Source: Candidatus Kapaibacterium sp. (GTDB taxonomy: Bacteria > Bacteroidota > Ignavibacteria > Kapaibacteriales > UBA2268). From it: a stretch of DNA of 64,000 bases. The notes below the pieces were generated by a model, which was not told where the DNA came from, did not search any database, and saw nothing but the letters and a program-made list of their open reading frames with translations. Made by a program: the position numbers and the translations under genes. Each line of letters opens with the position of its first letter. Positions within the stretch are counted from its first letter, which is position 1. The stretch covers positions 124,001 through 188,000 of the forward strand of contig JAMLHE010000003.1 in assembly GCA_023957315.1 (NCBI GenBank), read 5' to 3'. Below, piece by piece: positions 1 through 9,775 of this stretch.

Positions 1-862
1 CTGCAATATTTGTAGTGCCTGCTTCGAACTTTTGTGGCAAATCATTGAAAATCGTCTTTTCAAAACTGACAGATTTAATCATATCACCACCTGTTTGGTA
101 AGGAGGCATGGTATCAAATATTGCTCTTTTGCCGTAAAGCACTCCAATTCCTGTTGGACCATAAACTTTATGACCGGAAAATACAAGAAAATCAGGATTC
201 AATTCTTGAACATTTATTGAAGCATGATGAACCGATTGAGCAGCATCAATCAAAACGACTGCATCAACTGCATGAGCTGCATCAATTATTTCCTTAATCG
301 GATTGATTGTGCCTAAGCTATTAGATATATGAACGATGGAAACGATTTTGGTTTTGTGCGATAATAGTTTGTAAAATTCCTCCATTATCAATTCGCCGTT
401 GTCGTTTATCGGTATTACTTTGAGTACAGCACCGGTTTTTTGACATAAAATTTGCCATGGAACTATATTGGCGTGATGTTCCATGTGCGAAATTAATATT
501 TCATCGTCTTTAGTAAGATTAATCAAACCGTAGGAATATGCAACTAAATTAATTGATTCGGTTGTACCCTTTGTGAAAATAATTTCCTCCGGCTCGGCAG
601 CTTTGATAAAACCCTGAATTGTCTGACGAGATTTTTCATATTTTGATGTCGAAAGCTGACTTAGCTTATGGACTCCACGATGAATATTTGAATTATATTC
701 ACGGTAGAATTTATCCATAGAATCAATCACAGACAAAGGTTTTTGCGTAGTCGCAGCATTATCGAGGTAAACCAAAGGCTTTTTATGTACCGTAACACTC
801 AAAATCGGGAATTGCTTCCTTACCGATTCGACATCTATACTTTTTATAACTTTAGTGTGCAT
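1..862 (-). CDS. sufS: cysteine desulfurase SufS (3' end cut by window edge)
   Basis: Pyridoxal-phosphate cysteine desulfurase that takes sulfur from cysteine and passes it to the SUF scaffold. I translated the minus strand from the ATG at 860-862: 287 codons are open to the window edge. Visible family marks are the N-terminal [11 protein letters not shown] segment, [14 protein letters not shown] with the PLP-stacking His, and the PLP-lysine motif [10 protein letters not shown]. The part holding the active-site Cys loop lies outside the window, so its integrity cannot be judged. It is the last gene of the rrf2-sufBCD-sufS run, starting 32 bases after sufD ends, and is certainly co-transcribed. 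No SufE or SufU partner is visible here. Confidence 0.93.
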   Translation of the reverse strand, partial: MHTKVIKSIDVESVRKQFPILSVTVHKKPLVYLDNAATTQKPLSVIDSMDKFYREYNSNIHRGVHKLSQLSTSKYEKSRQTIQGFIKAAEPEEIIFTKGTTESINLVAYSYGLINLTKDDEILISHMEHHANIVPWQILCQKTGAVLKVIPINDNGELIMEEFYKLLSHKTKIVSIVHISNSLGTINPIKEIIDAAHAVDAVVLIDAAQSVHHASINVQELNPDFLVFSGHKVYGPTGIGVLYGKRAIFDTMPPYQTGGDMIKSVSFEKTIFNDLPQKFEAGTTNIA

Positions 863-894
863 TATTATTTGGTGCTAATTTGACACCGTTTTTG

Positions 895-2199
895 TTATTG
901 ATTTAGTTTGTTTTCGACTCTTTCGAGTAGATGCAATCGCAATGGCTCGTGCTTGATTAGGTCGATTATATCATCGGCTATTGCATTCAAAATCATTGCT
1001 TCAGCTTTTTTCCTACCAATTCCACGACTCACAAGATAAAATATCGAGAGTTCGTCCAATGCACCGGAAGTTGCTCCGTGACTACATTTGACGTCATCTG
1101 CATAAATTTCGAGCTCAGGTTTTGTAAAAATTGAGGCATTATCAGACAACAAAACATTCTTATTCGATTGATATGCGTTAGTCTTTTGGGCATCTTTTCT
1201 GACAAGGATTTTGCCATTAAAAATTCCTGTCGAGTTTCCATGCAAAATACCCTTATAATTTTCGTTGCTTACGCAATTCGGGAAAGCATGGTCAGCCAAG
1301 GAATGAATGTCGAACAATTCATTTCCGGAAGTAATGAAAACTCCCGAAAGATTAGATTCGATATTTTCGCCGTTGAGCAAAGTGTGAATATTATTTCGGT
1401 TAAATTGCCCGCCGAGCGACACATTTACATTGTGATAATGCGAATCGCTTTCTTGATTGACTTGTGTAAAATCTATAGTATGCGACAATTCGCTGTCGTC
1501 TTGGACTCTGTAGTGTTCCAAGGATGCATTTTTTGAGATGTAATATTCGGAAACTGAGTTCTTCAATGAAGCATACTTGCCAAAACTGTGAACAGATTCG
1601 ATAATAGTTGCTTGCGAACCTTCTTCGGCGATTACGAGTAATCGCGGGTTATTTATGATTGCATTAGTATCGGCAAAATTCAAATAAACGATTTGCAAAG
1701 GAGTTTCGACAACTGTGTTTTTATCAATTTTGATTACAATACAATCTTGTGCAAAAGCAGTATTCAAAGCTATAAAAGGATTATTTTCCAATTTGATGCT
1801 TTGTCCGTAATAATCAGATATCTGAGCTTTTTGAGCATCATCAAAATCTGAAAGTCGCGAAATTGTAACTCCGGCTTGATTTGATTTCAAATTTTGCGAA
1901 GCTGAAAATCCGTTCACAAGAACAATTTTTTCCGCCTCAATTTCATTCAAAGGATGATTTGCAAATTTCTCAGCTACAGAAGAATCCACTTCTGATTTTT
2001 TGATAATATCGAAATTGTGCTTATTCAAGAAAGTCAATCCCGTGTATTTCCAATGCTCATGCTTGAGTGTTGGAATACCGTATGAATCAAATTGCGCCAA
2101 AGCGTCGCGCCTGTTTGATTCGGCGGACAAGCCATTAAGTGAATCAAATTGATTTATAAGTTTTTGTTTAAATTCTGATGTTGAAATATTCGTTGACAT
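895..2199 (-). CDS. sufD: Fe-S cluster assembly protein SufD
   Basis: Scaffold subunit of the cytosolic SufBC2D complex, in which SufD pairs with SufB through their shared beta-helix core and each docks one SufC ATPase. The 434-residue product is typical in length. The conserved C-terminal SUF domain is clear, with KCSHGATSGALDELSIFYLVSRGIGRKKAEAMI-type features (shown here only as landmarks from about residue 370 on) and the PLQIVYLNF strand near residue 165. It follows sufC with a 30-base gap and precedes sufS. The N-terminal 100 residues are poorly conserved in the family, and the first ATG was kept because no better start or Shine-Dalgarno decides it. Confidence 0.93.
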   Translation of the reverse strand: MSTNISTSEFKQKLINQFDSLNGLSAESNRRDALAQFDSYGIPTLKHEHWKYTGLTFLNKHNFDIIKKSEVDSSVAEKFANHPLNEIEAEKIVLVNGFSASQNLKSNQAGVTISRLSDFDDAQKAQISDYYGQSIKLENNPFIALNTAFAQDCIVIKIDKNTVVETPLQIVYLNFADTNAIINNPRLLVIAEEGSQATIIESVHSFGKYASLKNSVSEYYISKNASLEHYRVQDDSELSHTIDFTQVNQESDSHYHNVNVSLGGQFNRNNIHTLLNGENIESNLSGVFITSGNELFDIHSLADHAFPNCVSNENYKGILHGNSTGIFNGKILVRKDAQKTNAYQSNKNVLLSDNASIFTKPELEIYADDVKCSHGATSGALDELSIFYLVSRGIGRKKAEAMILNAIADDIIDLIKHEPLRLHLLERVENKLNQ

Positions 2200-2229
2200 T
2201 TATTTAACCTATTTTCGTAATAATTATAA

Positions 2230-2988
2230 TTATGCGATAGCTTCTGCTTTTACCCAATCGTATCCTCTTTCTTCGAGTTCGTAAGCTAATTCCTTTCCAC
2301 CTGATTTTATGATTCGCCCTTCGGATAATACATGGACATAATCAGGAATGATATAATCAAGCAAACGCTGATAGTGGGTAATAATCAAAAAAGCATTATT
2401 ATCAGTTTTTAATTTGTTCACTCCATTTGCCACAACTTTCATCGCATCTATATCTAGACCCGAGTCAGTTTCGTCGAGTACAGCGAATTTTGGTTCAAGC
2501 ATTGCCATTTGGAAAATCTCGTTCTTTTTCTTTTCACCGCCGGAAAAACCAACATTGACTGAGCGAGAAAGGAATGAAGTCTCGATTTCGACTAATTTGG
2601 CACGTTCTTTCATCATTTGGAGAAAATCCATTGCATCAAGTGGGTCTTGATTGCGAAATTTTCTAATTTCATTAATAGCAGTTTTCAAAAAGTTTGCATT
2701 TGAGACACCCGGAATTTCTACCGGATATTGGAACGCAAGGAAAACACCTGCACGTGCTCGGTCTTCGGGAGACATATCGAGCAAGTCAATGCCATCAAAA
2801 GTAACAGTGCCTTCCGTAACTTCAAACTCTTCTTTACCTGCAAGAACTGAAGCTAATGTGCTTTTTCCGGAACCGTTCGGTCCCATAATTGCATGGATTT
2901 CGCCGGCATTAATAGTTAGATTCAATCCGTGAAGGATTTCATTACCGTAAATATTTGCTTTTAAGTTTTTTATTTCAATTAAAGCCAT
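2230..2988 (-). CDS. sufC: SUF complex ATPase SufC
   Basis: ABC-type ATPase that drives cluster assembly on SufB-SufD; cytosolic, not a transporter. In 252 residues it shows a Walker A motif (GPNGSGKST, near residue 36), the SufC form of the ABC signature (GFSGGEKKKNE, near residue 148), a Walker B-like FAVLDETDSGLD and the switch histidine in LIITHYQR. Length and motif order are those of ordinary SufC. It lies 49 bases downstream of sufB and 30 upstream of sufD in the same operon. Confidence 0.96.
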   Translation of the reverse strand: MALIEIKNLKANIYGNEILHGLNLTINAGEIHAIMGPNGSGKSTLASVLAGKEEFEVTEGTVTFDGIDLLDMSPEDRARAGVFLAFQYPVEIPGVSNANFLKTAINEIRKFRNQDPLDAMDFLQMMKERAKLVEIETSFLSRSVNVGFSGGEKKKNEIFQMAMLEPKFAVLDETDSGLDIDAMKVVANGVNKLKTDNNAFLIITHYQRLLDYIIPDYVHVLSEGRIIKSGGKELAYELEERGYDWVKAEAIA

Positions 2989-3037
2989 TTAGATTACCTA
3001 TATTTTAAATTTTCTTGTTAAATTTCGATTAAAAAAA

Positions 3038-4498
3038 TTATCCGACACTACCTTCGAGACTAATTGCAAGCAACTTTTGCGCTTCGACGGCAAATTCCAT
3101 CGGCAATTGATTCAGCACTTCTTTAGCATAACCGTTAACAATCAATGCAACTGCATCTTCAGTCGAGATACCACGTTGATTAAGATAAAAGATTATGTCT
3201 TCGGAAATTTTTGAAGTTGTAGCCTCATGTTCGACCGTAGCGGACTTATTTTGAATTTCGAGATATGGAAATGTATGAGCTCCGCATTTATCGCCTAATA
3301 GTAGCGAATCGCATTGTGAAAAATTGCGAGATTTGGAAGCATTTTTGGTGATTTTGACTAATCCGCGATAGCTATTTTCGCTAAATCCTGCCGAAATCCC
3401 TTTTGATACAATTCTACTTTTGGTGTTTTTGCCGATATGAATCATCTTTGTACCTGTATCAGCTTGCTGATAGTTATTTGTCATGGCAACCGAGTAGAAT
3501 TCGCCGATTGAATTATCCCCTTTGAGGATACAACTTGGGTATTTCCATGTAATTGATGAGCCGGTCTCGACTTGAGTCCATGAAATTTTGGAATTAGCAC
3601 CCTCGCAAATACCGCGTTTAGTAACAAAATTATAGATACCACCTTTGCCTTCTTTATCTCCGGGATACCAATTCTGGACAGTTGAATACTTGATTTCTGC
3701 ATTTTTGTGAGCAACAAGCTCTACCACTGCGGCGTGCAGCTGATTTTCATCACGCATTGGTGCTGTACATCCTTCCAAATAGCTAACATAACTGCCTTCT
3801 TCGGCAATTATGAGAGTTCTCTCAAATTGTCCTGTATTGGACGCATTTATTCGGAAATAAGTAGATAATTCCATTGGGCAACGTACGCCTTTGGGAATAT
3901 ATACAAATGAACCATCTGAGAAAACTGCCGAGTTTAGTGCTGCAAAAAAGTTGTCTGTGTGCGGAACCACGCTACCGAGATATTTTTCGACTAATTCCGG
4001 GTGGCTATGAACGGCTTCGCTAATCGGACAAAAAATTATCCCCGCTTCGTTGAGTTTATCTTTGAAAGTAGTAGCTACGGAGACACTATCCAAGACAGCG
4101 TCAACAGCTATTCCTTGCAATTTCTTTTGTTCATTGAGCGGAATTCCGAGCTTTTCATATATTGACAGGATATCAGGGTCAACTTCGTTCAAATCTTTTA
4201 GTCCCGGTTTGTCAACCGGAGCCGCATAGTAATATGCGTCTTGATAATCAATTTGAGGGAAATTGACTTTTTGCCATTTCGGTTCTTTCATTTTCAACCA
4301 ATGGCGAAAGGCTTTCAGCCTCCAATTAAGCATAAATTCGGGTTCTTTTTTCTTGAGAGAAATGAATCGAACTATTTCTTCATTTAAGCCTTTGGGTGCA
4401 AATTCTTGTTCTATATCCGAGAAAAATCCATACTTATATTCACTTTTTGCAAGGTTTTCGAGTAACAGTTGGTCGTCATCTTTAACATCTTGGGACAT
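3038..4498 (-). CDS. sufB: Fe-S cluster assembly scaffold SufB
   Basis: Main scaffold of the SUF system, on which sulfur and iron are assembled before transfer to client proteins. The 486-residue product has the usual SufB landmarks: the [30 protein letters not shown] segment around residues 175-205 (named by its ends only), [20 protein letters not shown], and the C-terminal [10 protein letters not shown] followed by FYLNQRGIS. First structural gene after the Rrf2-type regulator, with a 12-base gap. This tight spacing suggests that the regulator and scaffold are made from one transcript. Confidence 0.96.
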   Translation of the reverse strand: MSQDVKDDDQLLLENLAKSEYKYGFFSDIEQEFAPKGLNEEIVRFISLKKKEPEFMLNWRLKAFRHWLKMKEPKWQKVNFPQIDYQDAYYYAAPVDKPGLKDLNEVDPDILSIYEKLGIPLNEQKKLQGIAVDAVLDSVSVATTFKDKLNEAGIIFCPISEAVHSHPELVEKYLGSVVPHTDNFFAALNSAVFSDGSFVYIPKGVRCPMELSTYFRINASNTGQFERTLIIAEEGSYVSYLEGCTAPMRDENQLHAAVVELVAHKNAEIKYSTVQNWYPGDKEGKGGIYNFVTKRGICEGANSKISWTQVETGSSITWKYPSCILKGDNSIGEFYSVAMTNNYQQADTGTKMIHIGKNTKSRIVSKGISAGFSENSYRGLVKITKNASKSRNFSQCDSLLLGDKCGAHTFPYLEIQNKSATVEHEATTSKISEDIIFYLNQRGISTEDAVALIVNGYAKEVLNQLPMEFAVEAQKLLAISLEGSVG

Positions 4499-4510
4499 TA
4501 CGTCACGCTC

Positions 4511-4963
4511 CTAATTAATTCCATTGAGAATTTTGAAATCATTTTTTAAAAATTGACTATTTTGAGTTTCGTTAGCTAAGTCTGCGAGAAAAGTCTGCGA
4601 AAATACTTCATTAACTTTAGATTGTAATACTGACATTGGGTCTTTCAATTCGCATGAGCAACTTCTGACGCAATCGCTGTCCGTCATACATTCAACGATT
4701 CCTACATTTTCACTTACTGCTTGAATGATATCCATCACTGAAATCACATCAGGTGTGCCTACCAAATGATAGCCACCTTTGATTCCTTGTTGGGAATTGA
4801 CAAGCCCGCTTTTCATTAGACTTTGTAAGGATTTTGATAAAAATTCAAAGGATATTCCGAGACTTGTAGCAATCTCCTTTGCTGAAACAGGCTCTCCGCT
4901 TTTTTCAGCGAGATATTGCATTGCAAGTATGGCATATTCAGTTTTTTTCGACAATCGAAACAT
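4511..4963 (-). CDS. Rrf2-family transcriptional regulator of the suf operon (IscR-like)
   Basis: A 150-residue winged-helix Rrf2 regulator. The DNA-binding helix-turn-helix lies in residues 5-65 (TEYAILAMQYLAEKSGEP, then KEIATSLGIS). Cysteines fall at 92, 98, 102 and 104, so the Cys92-X5-Cys98-X5-Cys104 spacing of IscR is kept. The fourth ligand of E. coli IscR, His107, is Lys here, so a cluster would need another ligand (Cys102 is available). It leads the suf operon and probably represses it when Fe-S clusters are plentiful, as IscR or SufR do elsewhere. The palindrome at 5010-5028 is a likely binding site. Cluster type and sensing mode are inference. Confidence 0.9.
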   Translation of the reverse strand: MFRLSKKTEYAILAMQYLAEKSGEPVSAKEIATSLGISFEFLSKSLQSLMKSGLVNSQQGIKGGYHLVGTPDVISVMDIIQAVSENVGIVECMTDSDCVRSCSCELKDPMSVLQSKVNEVFSQTFLADLANETQNSQFLKNDFKILNGIN

Positions 4964-5009
4964 TTTTCATCAAAATAATTTATAATCAATGCAAGTGACG
5001 ATTTGTAAA

Positions 5010-5028
5010 TAGGACTATTGTTATCCTA
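5010..5028. promoter_or_regulatory. imperfect palindrome, candidate Rrf2/IscR-type operator
   Basis: TAGGACTA-TTG-TTATCCTA: two 8-base arms matching at 7 of 8 positions around a 3-base centre, 47 bases before the rrf2 start. The GGACTA half-sites resemble the GACTA/TAGTC halves of IscR type 1 sites. On the minus strand it sits just upstream of a TATAAA-like box near 4978-4984, where a bound repressor would block polymerase. The divergent kinase gene starts at 5116, so it could be affected too. Confidence 0.5.
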
Positions 5029-5115
5029 ATTTAAAAATATATGGAAATTGTTAATGTTTGGCATAGAATTTTGTAATTAACTTTTGTTTTGTATATTTAT
5101 AAATTAATTTTTAAC

Positions 5116-6648
5116 ATGAGTAAAATGAAAATGAAAATTATTGCGACATTAACTATTATAGTGCTGTTCAGCATATTGTCTAACAGACAAGCGTATAGCC
5201 AGCCAATTGATTCGAGTAAAACTGTAGTACTCGAGAACATTTATGTCAATGGGACGCAAATCAGTGATTTTGCCAATGGAGTAACGATAAGCGATACGGA
5301 CTCCATTTCGGTCGAGTACAAGCTAAATACCCCGCAAAGCAGTGACAATACTACTCCATTTTACTTCAGAGTGAAGTTCAGCAACGGAGTAGATTCATCT
5401 ATCCGTACAACGGGTTCTCCATCTGTCTCCTACAAAAATCTGTCTGAAAGAAATTACGTTTTGACTATTGGTGCATTCGATTTGCAGAGGCAATGGAATG
5501 CAGTTGAAACACAGTTAAAAATTATAGTTGACAATGAAAAAGCTGCGATGTATGTCAAAATTGACTCCTTAAATCAACATATTGCCGGTATGGAAGCAAA
5601 ACCTGATACTTTAGTCGCTGAAGAGGTCGTTACTGAATCATCTTTCAATCTTGAGATGATTGTAATTGTTCTGCTCGGGTCACTTGTAATCATATTATTG
5701 CTACTTTACATTTCAAAAGGGAAAAAGAATGACACAGAAAAGCAGGATACAATTATTAGCGAACCAAAAGGTGTTGATTTAGAAAAACATGAAGCAGTTT
5801 TAGAAGAAAATAGCAAACTGAGAGCTGATATATCTGCATTGCGAGGGCAAATTGATGCGGTCTTACTCCGAGCTCAAGAATTAGCAAAACAAAACAGCGA
5901 TTTGCAACATATGGTTCAAAAGCTCTCTAAGAGCAAAATGGAATTGGAAGACCTGCAAAAACAAAAAGATGACCTTTTTGCAGTTATAATCCACGACATC
6001 AAAAATCCGGCTTCACTAATCAAAAGCTTAGTGGAATTGCTGACTTCGTATGATTTGACTGCAAGCGAGCAACAAGAAATCATAAACGATATAGCCCAGA
6101 CAACTTCAAGAATCGTTAATTTATCACAAGAAGTATCAAGAATCATGGCTCTCGAAAGTAGCAGAATGATGATTAATTTTGAGCAAGTAAATATGAATGA
6201 TATAATAAATGATGTCTTTTTACGAAACAAGATAGCAGCAAAGAATAAGTCCATTATTTTTACTACTGCATTGCAATCCGACCTACCTGAATGTATGCTC
6301 GACCCCAACAAAATTGATGAAGTAGTCGAGAATTTAGTCTCGAATTCCATAAAATTCACCCAAAATGGTGGAAGTGTTAAGTTGAAATCGTATTTTGATA
6401 AAGAAAGTGTAGTTTTCGAGATTAGTGACAACGGCTTGGGATTATCACAAGAAGATTTGAAACATACATTTGAGAGAGGTGCCAGACTAAGTGCAAAACC
6501 AACAGGTGGTGAAAATTCTACCGGTTTGGGGCTTTGGATTGTCAAAAAATTAGTGGACGCACATCACGGTAGAGTTTGGGTAAAAAGTACACTTGGAAAA
6601 GGCTCAACTTTTGCATTTTCGATACCTTTGAACCAAGACAATGATTAA
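5116..6648 (+). CDS. membrane-bound sensor histidine kinase with Y_Y_Y-like periplasmic domain
   Basis: Two-component sensor kinase, about 510 residues. The ATG at 5116 was chosen over an upstream TTG at 5089 because it gives a normal signal peptide (MSKMKMKIIATLT...AYSQ). The periplasmic part, about residues 30-150, has the YKNLSERNYVLTIGAFD pattern of Y_Y_Y-type Ig-like domains. A single membrane helix lies near 181-199, then a coiled coil at about 220-285. The H-box is HDIKNP with His293, followed by an N-box (LVSNSIKFT), DNGLGL and TGLGLWIVKK ATPase motifs. No receiver domain and no response regulator next door, so it is an orphan whose partner is encoded elsewhere. Signal unknown. Confidence 0.85.
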   Translation: MSKMKMKIIATLTIIVLFSILSNRQAYSQPIDSSKTVVLENIYVNGTQISDFANGVTISDTDSISVEYKLNTPQSSDNTTPFYFRVKFSNGVDSSIRTTGSPSVSYKNLSERNYVLTIGAFDLQRQWNAVETQLKIIVDNEKAAMYVKIDSLNQHIAGMEAKPDTLVAEEVVTESSFNLEMIVIVLLGSLVIILLLLYISKGKKNDTEKQDTIISEPKGVDLEKHEAVLEENSKLRADISALRGQIDAVLLRAQELAKQNSDLQHMVQKLSKSKMELEDLQKQKDDLFAVIIHDIKNPASLIKSLVELLTSYDLTASEQQEIINDIAQTTSRIVNLSQEVSRIMALESSRMMINFEQVNMNDIINDVFLRNKIAAKNKSIIFTTALQSDLPECMLDPNKIDEVVENLVSNSIKFTQNGGSVKLKSYFDKESVVFEISDNGLGLSQEDLKHTFERGARLSAKPTGGENSTGLGLWIVKKLVDAHHGRVWVKSTLGKGSTFAFSIPLNQDND

Positions 6649-6724
6649 TATATTATATTTGAATTACATGATTGTGCATTTTCGTAAGAAATGTTACATC
6701 ACATAATTCGTATAATATATTAAT

Positions 6725-9229
6725 ATGGCTAAAACTAAAACAACCAAAGCAGAAATTGCTGATAAAATAACTGATGAATCTTCGGTTTCAACTAATGAAA
6801 ATTCTGAAACTGAGATTAATGGTGTTACAGTTCAACGTAAAAAGTCGAATACACGGCGGAAGGCTAAGAGTAGCCCAAAGACTGAAACTGTAGTTGTGGA
6901 CGTAAAGAAGGCACCGGAGCCGATTGCAGAGCAAATATTTGCTGATGAACCTAAAGTTGAATCTGATGACACAAACACAAAGCGAAATTCAAAAACAAGT
7001 TCGCCAAGACGTAAATCAACAAAATCCACACCAAATGTTGATACAAAACCGGAAAATGAAGATTCTGCACCAAAAATTGAATCACTTAATTTCGGTTCGA
7101 TAATAACTTTTGATTCCGACGAGGAGCCTAAAGATGCTGATGATGAGCCAAAAGTTCCAATCAAAAATGTCATCGAAAACATAACTACTCCCCCACAACA
7201 AACAAAACAAAATCCGAATCAGATTAAGCAAAACCCGAATCAGATTAAGCAAAACCCGAATCAACAAAAGCAAAACCCGAATCAGATTAAGCAAAACCCG
7301 AATCAACAAAAGCAAAACCCGAATCAGATTAAGCAAAACCCGAATCAACAAAAGCAAAACCCGAATCAACAAAAGCAAAACCCGAATCAGATTAAGCAAA
7401 ACCCGAATCAACAAAAGCAAAACCCGAATCAACAAAAGCAAAACCCGAATCAACAAAAGCAAAACCCGAATCAACAAAAGCAAAACCCGAATCAGATTAA
7501 GCAAAACCCGAATCAACAAAAGCAAAACCCGAATCAGCAAATACAAGTTGAGCAGGATGAGCCAAATCTAAATCAACAAGCAAGCGTTGTACAGCAAAAG
7601 CAGAGTCCGAATCAACAGAAGCAGAATCCGAATCAACAGAAGCAGAACACGAAACAACAAGATAAAGTTGAAAAGCCTAAACTAAAGCCACAGGCTAAAA
7701 ATTCAAAAGCTAAGAAAGAATCCGATAATCAAGAATTGCAATCAAAACAAGCACCTAAGCCTATCGCTCGTGAAGTTCTTACCTACTCATTGCCTGATGT
7801 GAAGCAGTTAGCACCTCGATTGTTAAAAAATCCGGTAATCAGAAAATTTTTAGCTGCAATAGAAGATTTTCTGAAAACAAGAATTTATATCGAAAAGGGC
7901 TTCAGAATAGTCCTTGCCGTTAGTGGTGGAGTAGATTCGGTAGTCATGTTGGATTGTATGGCTTTAGTAGCCGATAAATTAGGTTTGCAAATATATATTG
8001 CTCATTTCAATCATATGCTTCGCGAGAAGGAATCCGATTTAGATGCAGAATTAGTCAAGAATTTGGCGGAACAATACAATATTCAATTTTTGAATAGTTC
8101 CGGCAATGTGAAAGCGTTTTCACAAAAAAATAATATTAGCATCGAACATGCAGCTCGAAATTTGCGCTACAACTTTTTTGAACGTACAACTCGAAATTTA
8201 GATGCTGATTTGATGGCTACAGCACATACATCCGATGATTCAGTCGAGACATTTATACTTAATTTGTTACGTGGTTCCGGTTTGACGGGTTTGAGTGGAA
8301 TTCCTGAAGTTAGAAAATTTGTAAAAAATGTTCTTATAATCCGCCCCTTACTATCTTTCACTAAAAAAGAGATTAAAAATTATGCAGAACTTCGTAAGCT
8401 GAAATGGCGCGAGGACGAATCCAATCAGTTGTTGAATTACACTCGTAATAAGGTGCGATTAGATTTGATGCCGAAACTCAGAGCTGATTACAATCCGGCG
8501 GTAGATGAAATCATAAGTCGCACTGCAAGGTTAATCTATGGCGCAGATAATTTGATTAGAGAATTGGTCAAAAAGCACATGGTTCCGGTAGTTGTGGATG
8601 TCACTCCTGAGAGATTCAGTCTCAAAGTACCAATTTTGCAAACTCATGAAGAATTCATGCAAGGTGAAATCATTCAAGCTGCATGGCTGAAATATTTCAG
8701 ATTGCAACCTTTGTCTCTTTCTGCGGTGGATAGAATCATGTCAATTTTCGACAAACAAAGTGGCACTCAGGTAGAAATTGGCTCAGGATATTTTGCCTTA
8801 AAAGACAGAAACATTGTAATTATATCCAAATCATCCGTCATTAAGAAAGTAAAAGTATTTGGCTCTTTGCCGAGCGAATATCGTGTAAATGGTTACAAAA
8901 TCGTTTTCACATTGGTTGATAAACGTGCAGTGAAAATTATCGAGAACCCCGAAATTGAATACTTTGATTATGATAAAGTCGGGACTTACGTGGAAATACG
9001 AAATTGGGAACAAGGTGACACTTTCCAACCTCTGGGAGCACCCGGCGAGATGAAAATAAGCGATTTCTTGACAAATGAGAAGGTTTCTTTGCTCGAAAAG
9101 CCTAACATCATCATCGTCAGAAATACATATGAAACTGTTTGGGTTGTTGGGAAGCGAATCGGAGAGAAATTTAAAATTGACAGTGAAACTAAAACTTTCT
9201 TAAAAGCTGAAATTGTTCAGCTAAAGTAG
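6725..9229 (+). CDS. tilS: tRNA(Ile)-lysidine synthase TilS with a long repeat-containing N-terminal extension
   Basis: ATP-dependent enzyme that modifies C34 of the tRNA(Ile) CAU anticodon to lysidine. Of 834 residues, only about 345-834 are the TilS core: PP-loop SGGVDS at residues 400-405, TAHTSDDSVETFILNLLRG-type helix, and the C-terminal domain with EIRNWEQGDTFQPLG. The first 340 residues are Lys/Gln/Asn/Pro/Ser-rich and look disordered. They include 16 near-perfect copies of a KQNPNQ(I/Q) heptad plus a decayed block further on. Usual TilS proteins are about 320-470 residues and lack this. The frame stays open through the repeat and into the enzyme with no stop, so I call one fused protein, although an internal start before the core cannot be excluded. 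Confidence 0.9.
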   Translation: MAKTKTTKAEIADKITDESSVSTNENSETEINGVTVQRKKSNTRRKAKSSPKTETVVVDVKKAPEPIAEQIFADEPKVESDDTNTKRNSKTSSPRRKSTKSTPNVDTKPENEDSAPKIESLNFGSIITFDSDEEPKDADDEPKVPIKNVIENITTPPQQTKQNPNQIKQNPNQIKQNPNQQKQNPNQIKQNPNQQKQNPNQIKQNPNQQKQNPNQQKQNPNQIKQNPNQQKQNPNQQKQNPNQQKQNPNQQKQNPNQIKQNPNQQKQNPNQQIQVEQDEPNLNQQASVVQQKQSPNQQKQNPNQQKQNTKQQDKVEKPKLKPQAKNSKAKKESDNQELQSKQAPKPIAREVLTYSLPDVKQLAPRLLKNPVIRKFLAAIEDFLKTRIYIEKGFRIVLAVSGGVDSVVMLDCMALVADKLGLQIYIAHFNHMLREKESDLDAELVKNLAEQYNIQFLNSSGNVKAFSQKNNISIEHAARNLRYNFFERTTRNLDADLMATAHTSDDSVETFILNLLRGSGLTGLSGIPEVRKFVKNVLIIRPLLSFTKKEIKNYAELRKLKWREDESNQLLNYTRNKVRLDLMPKLRADYNPAVDEIISRTARLIYGADNLIRELVKKHMVPVVVDVTPERFSLKVPILQTHEEFMQGEIIQAAWLKYFRLQPLSLSAVDRIMSIFDKQSGTQVEIGSGYFALKDRNIVIISKSSVIKKVKVFGSLPSEYRVNGYKIVFTLVDKRAVKIIENPEIEYFDYDKVGTYVEIRNWEQGDTFQPLGAPGEMKISDFLTNEKVSLLEKPNIIIVRNTYETVWVVGKRIGEKFKIDSETKTFLKAEIVQLK
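7202..7537 (+). repeat. 21-bp in-frame tandem repeat, 16 copies, in tilS
   Basis: Sixteen consecutive 21-base units each encoding X-K-Q-N-P-N-Q, where X is Thr (first), Ile or Gln. Two DNA unit types alternate irregularly, one with cagatt and one with caacaa at the variable join; otherwise the units are almost identical down to third codon positions (aacccgaat). Only the first differs (aatccg). Such synonymous identity points to recent slippage or unequal exchange. A second, decayed block with different codon use follows at about 7594-7659. Confidence 0.95.
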
Positions 9230-9235
9230 GCAATC

Positions 9236-9775
9236 ATGGATATAATGGAAATAAATGGCGTAAAATTCAAGATTTTGTTCTCTAAAGAACAAATTAATGA
9301 ATCAATGAAAATAATGGCTGCATCAATCGAAAAGGATTATGCAGACTCATCTCCCCTATTTTTAGTAGTGATGAAAGGTGCTATCTTTTTTGCAGCCGAT
9401 TTGATTCGCTGTGTCAATCTCCAATCGCAAATTGAAGTGATTAGTGCCAAAAGTTACGGCTCCGCGATGGAAAGTTCCGGAAATGTAACTCTTAAATCTT
9501 TGGGCGAAAATTTCGGAGGCAAAGATATTATAATCGTCGAGGACATTATTGATACAGGTCATACTTTGAAATCCTTATTGGACTTTGTCAAATCGTTTAA
9601 TCCAAAATCAGTTGAAGTGGCTACTCTATTATCCAAAACTAACTCGAGAAAAGTTGATATTAACGTTAAATATATCGGTATCGAAATTCCTGAGTTGTTT
9701 GTTGTCGGATATGGATTAGACTATGCCGAGTATGGGCGACAATTATTAGACATCTACATCAAAGACGAAGATTAG
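9236..9775 (+). CDS. hpt: hypoxanthine phosphoribosyltransferase
   Basis: Purine salvage enzyme that joins hypoxanthine or guanine to PRPP. The 179-residue product has the PRPP-binding motif VEDIIDTGHT near residue 100, the SAKSYGSAMESSG flexible loop and the C-terminal FVVGYGLDYAEYGRQL segment, all standard. It begins 7 bases after tilS; the tilS-hpt pairing is widespread in bacteria (often followed by ftsH, absent here). An alternative start four codons in (MEINGV) is possible. Its stop overlaps the end of the convergent downstream gene by 4 bases. Confidence 0.93.
   Translation: MDIMEINGVKFKILFSKEQINESMKIMAASIEKDYADSSPLFLVVMKGAIFFAADLIRCVNLQSQIEVISAKSYGSAMESSGNVTLKSLGENFGGKDIIIVEDIIDTGHTLKSLLDFVKSFNPKSVEVATLLSKTNSRKVDINVKYIGIEIPELFVVGYGLDYAEYGRQLLDIYIKDED

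Noticed and set aside
5048-5070. TTTGGCATAGAATTTTGT before the sensor kinase as a sigma-54 site
   Set aside because: The -12 TTG is one base out of register and the GC is missing; it does not meet the spacing rule.
7082-7546. Antisense open frame with a repeated LLLIRVL pattern opposite tilS
   Set aside because: It is the reverse reading of the 21-bp repeat; the repeat unit has no stop on either strand. The sense frame joins a real enzyme, the antisense one has no start context or family.
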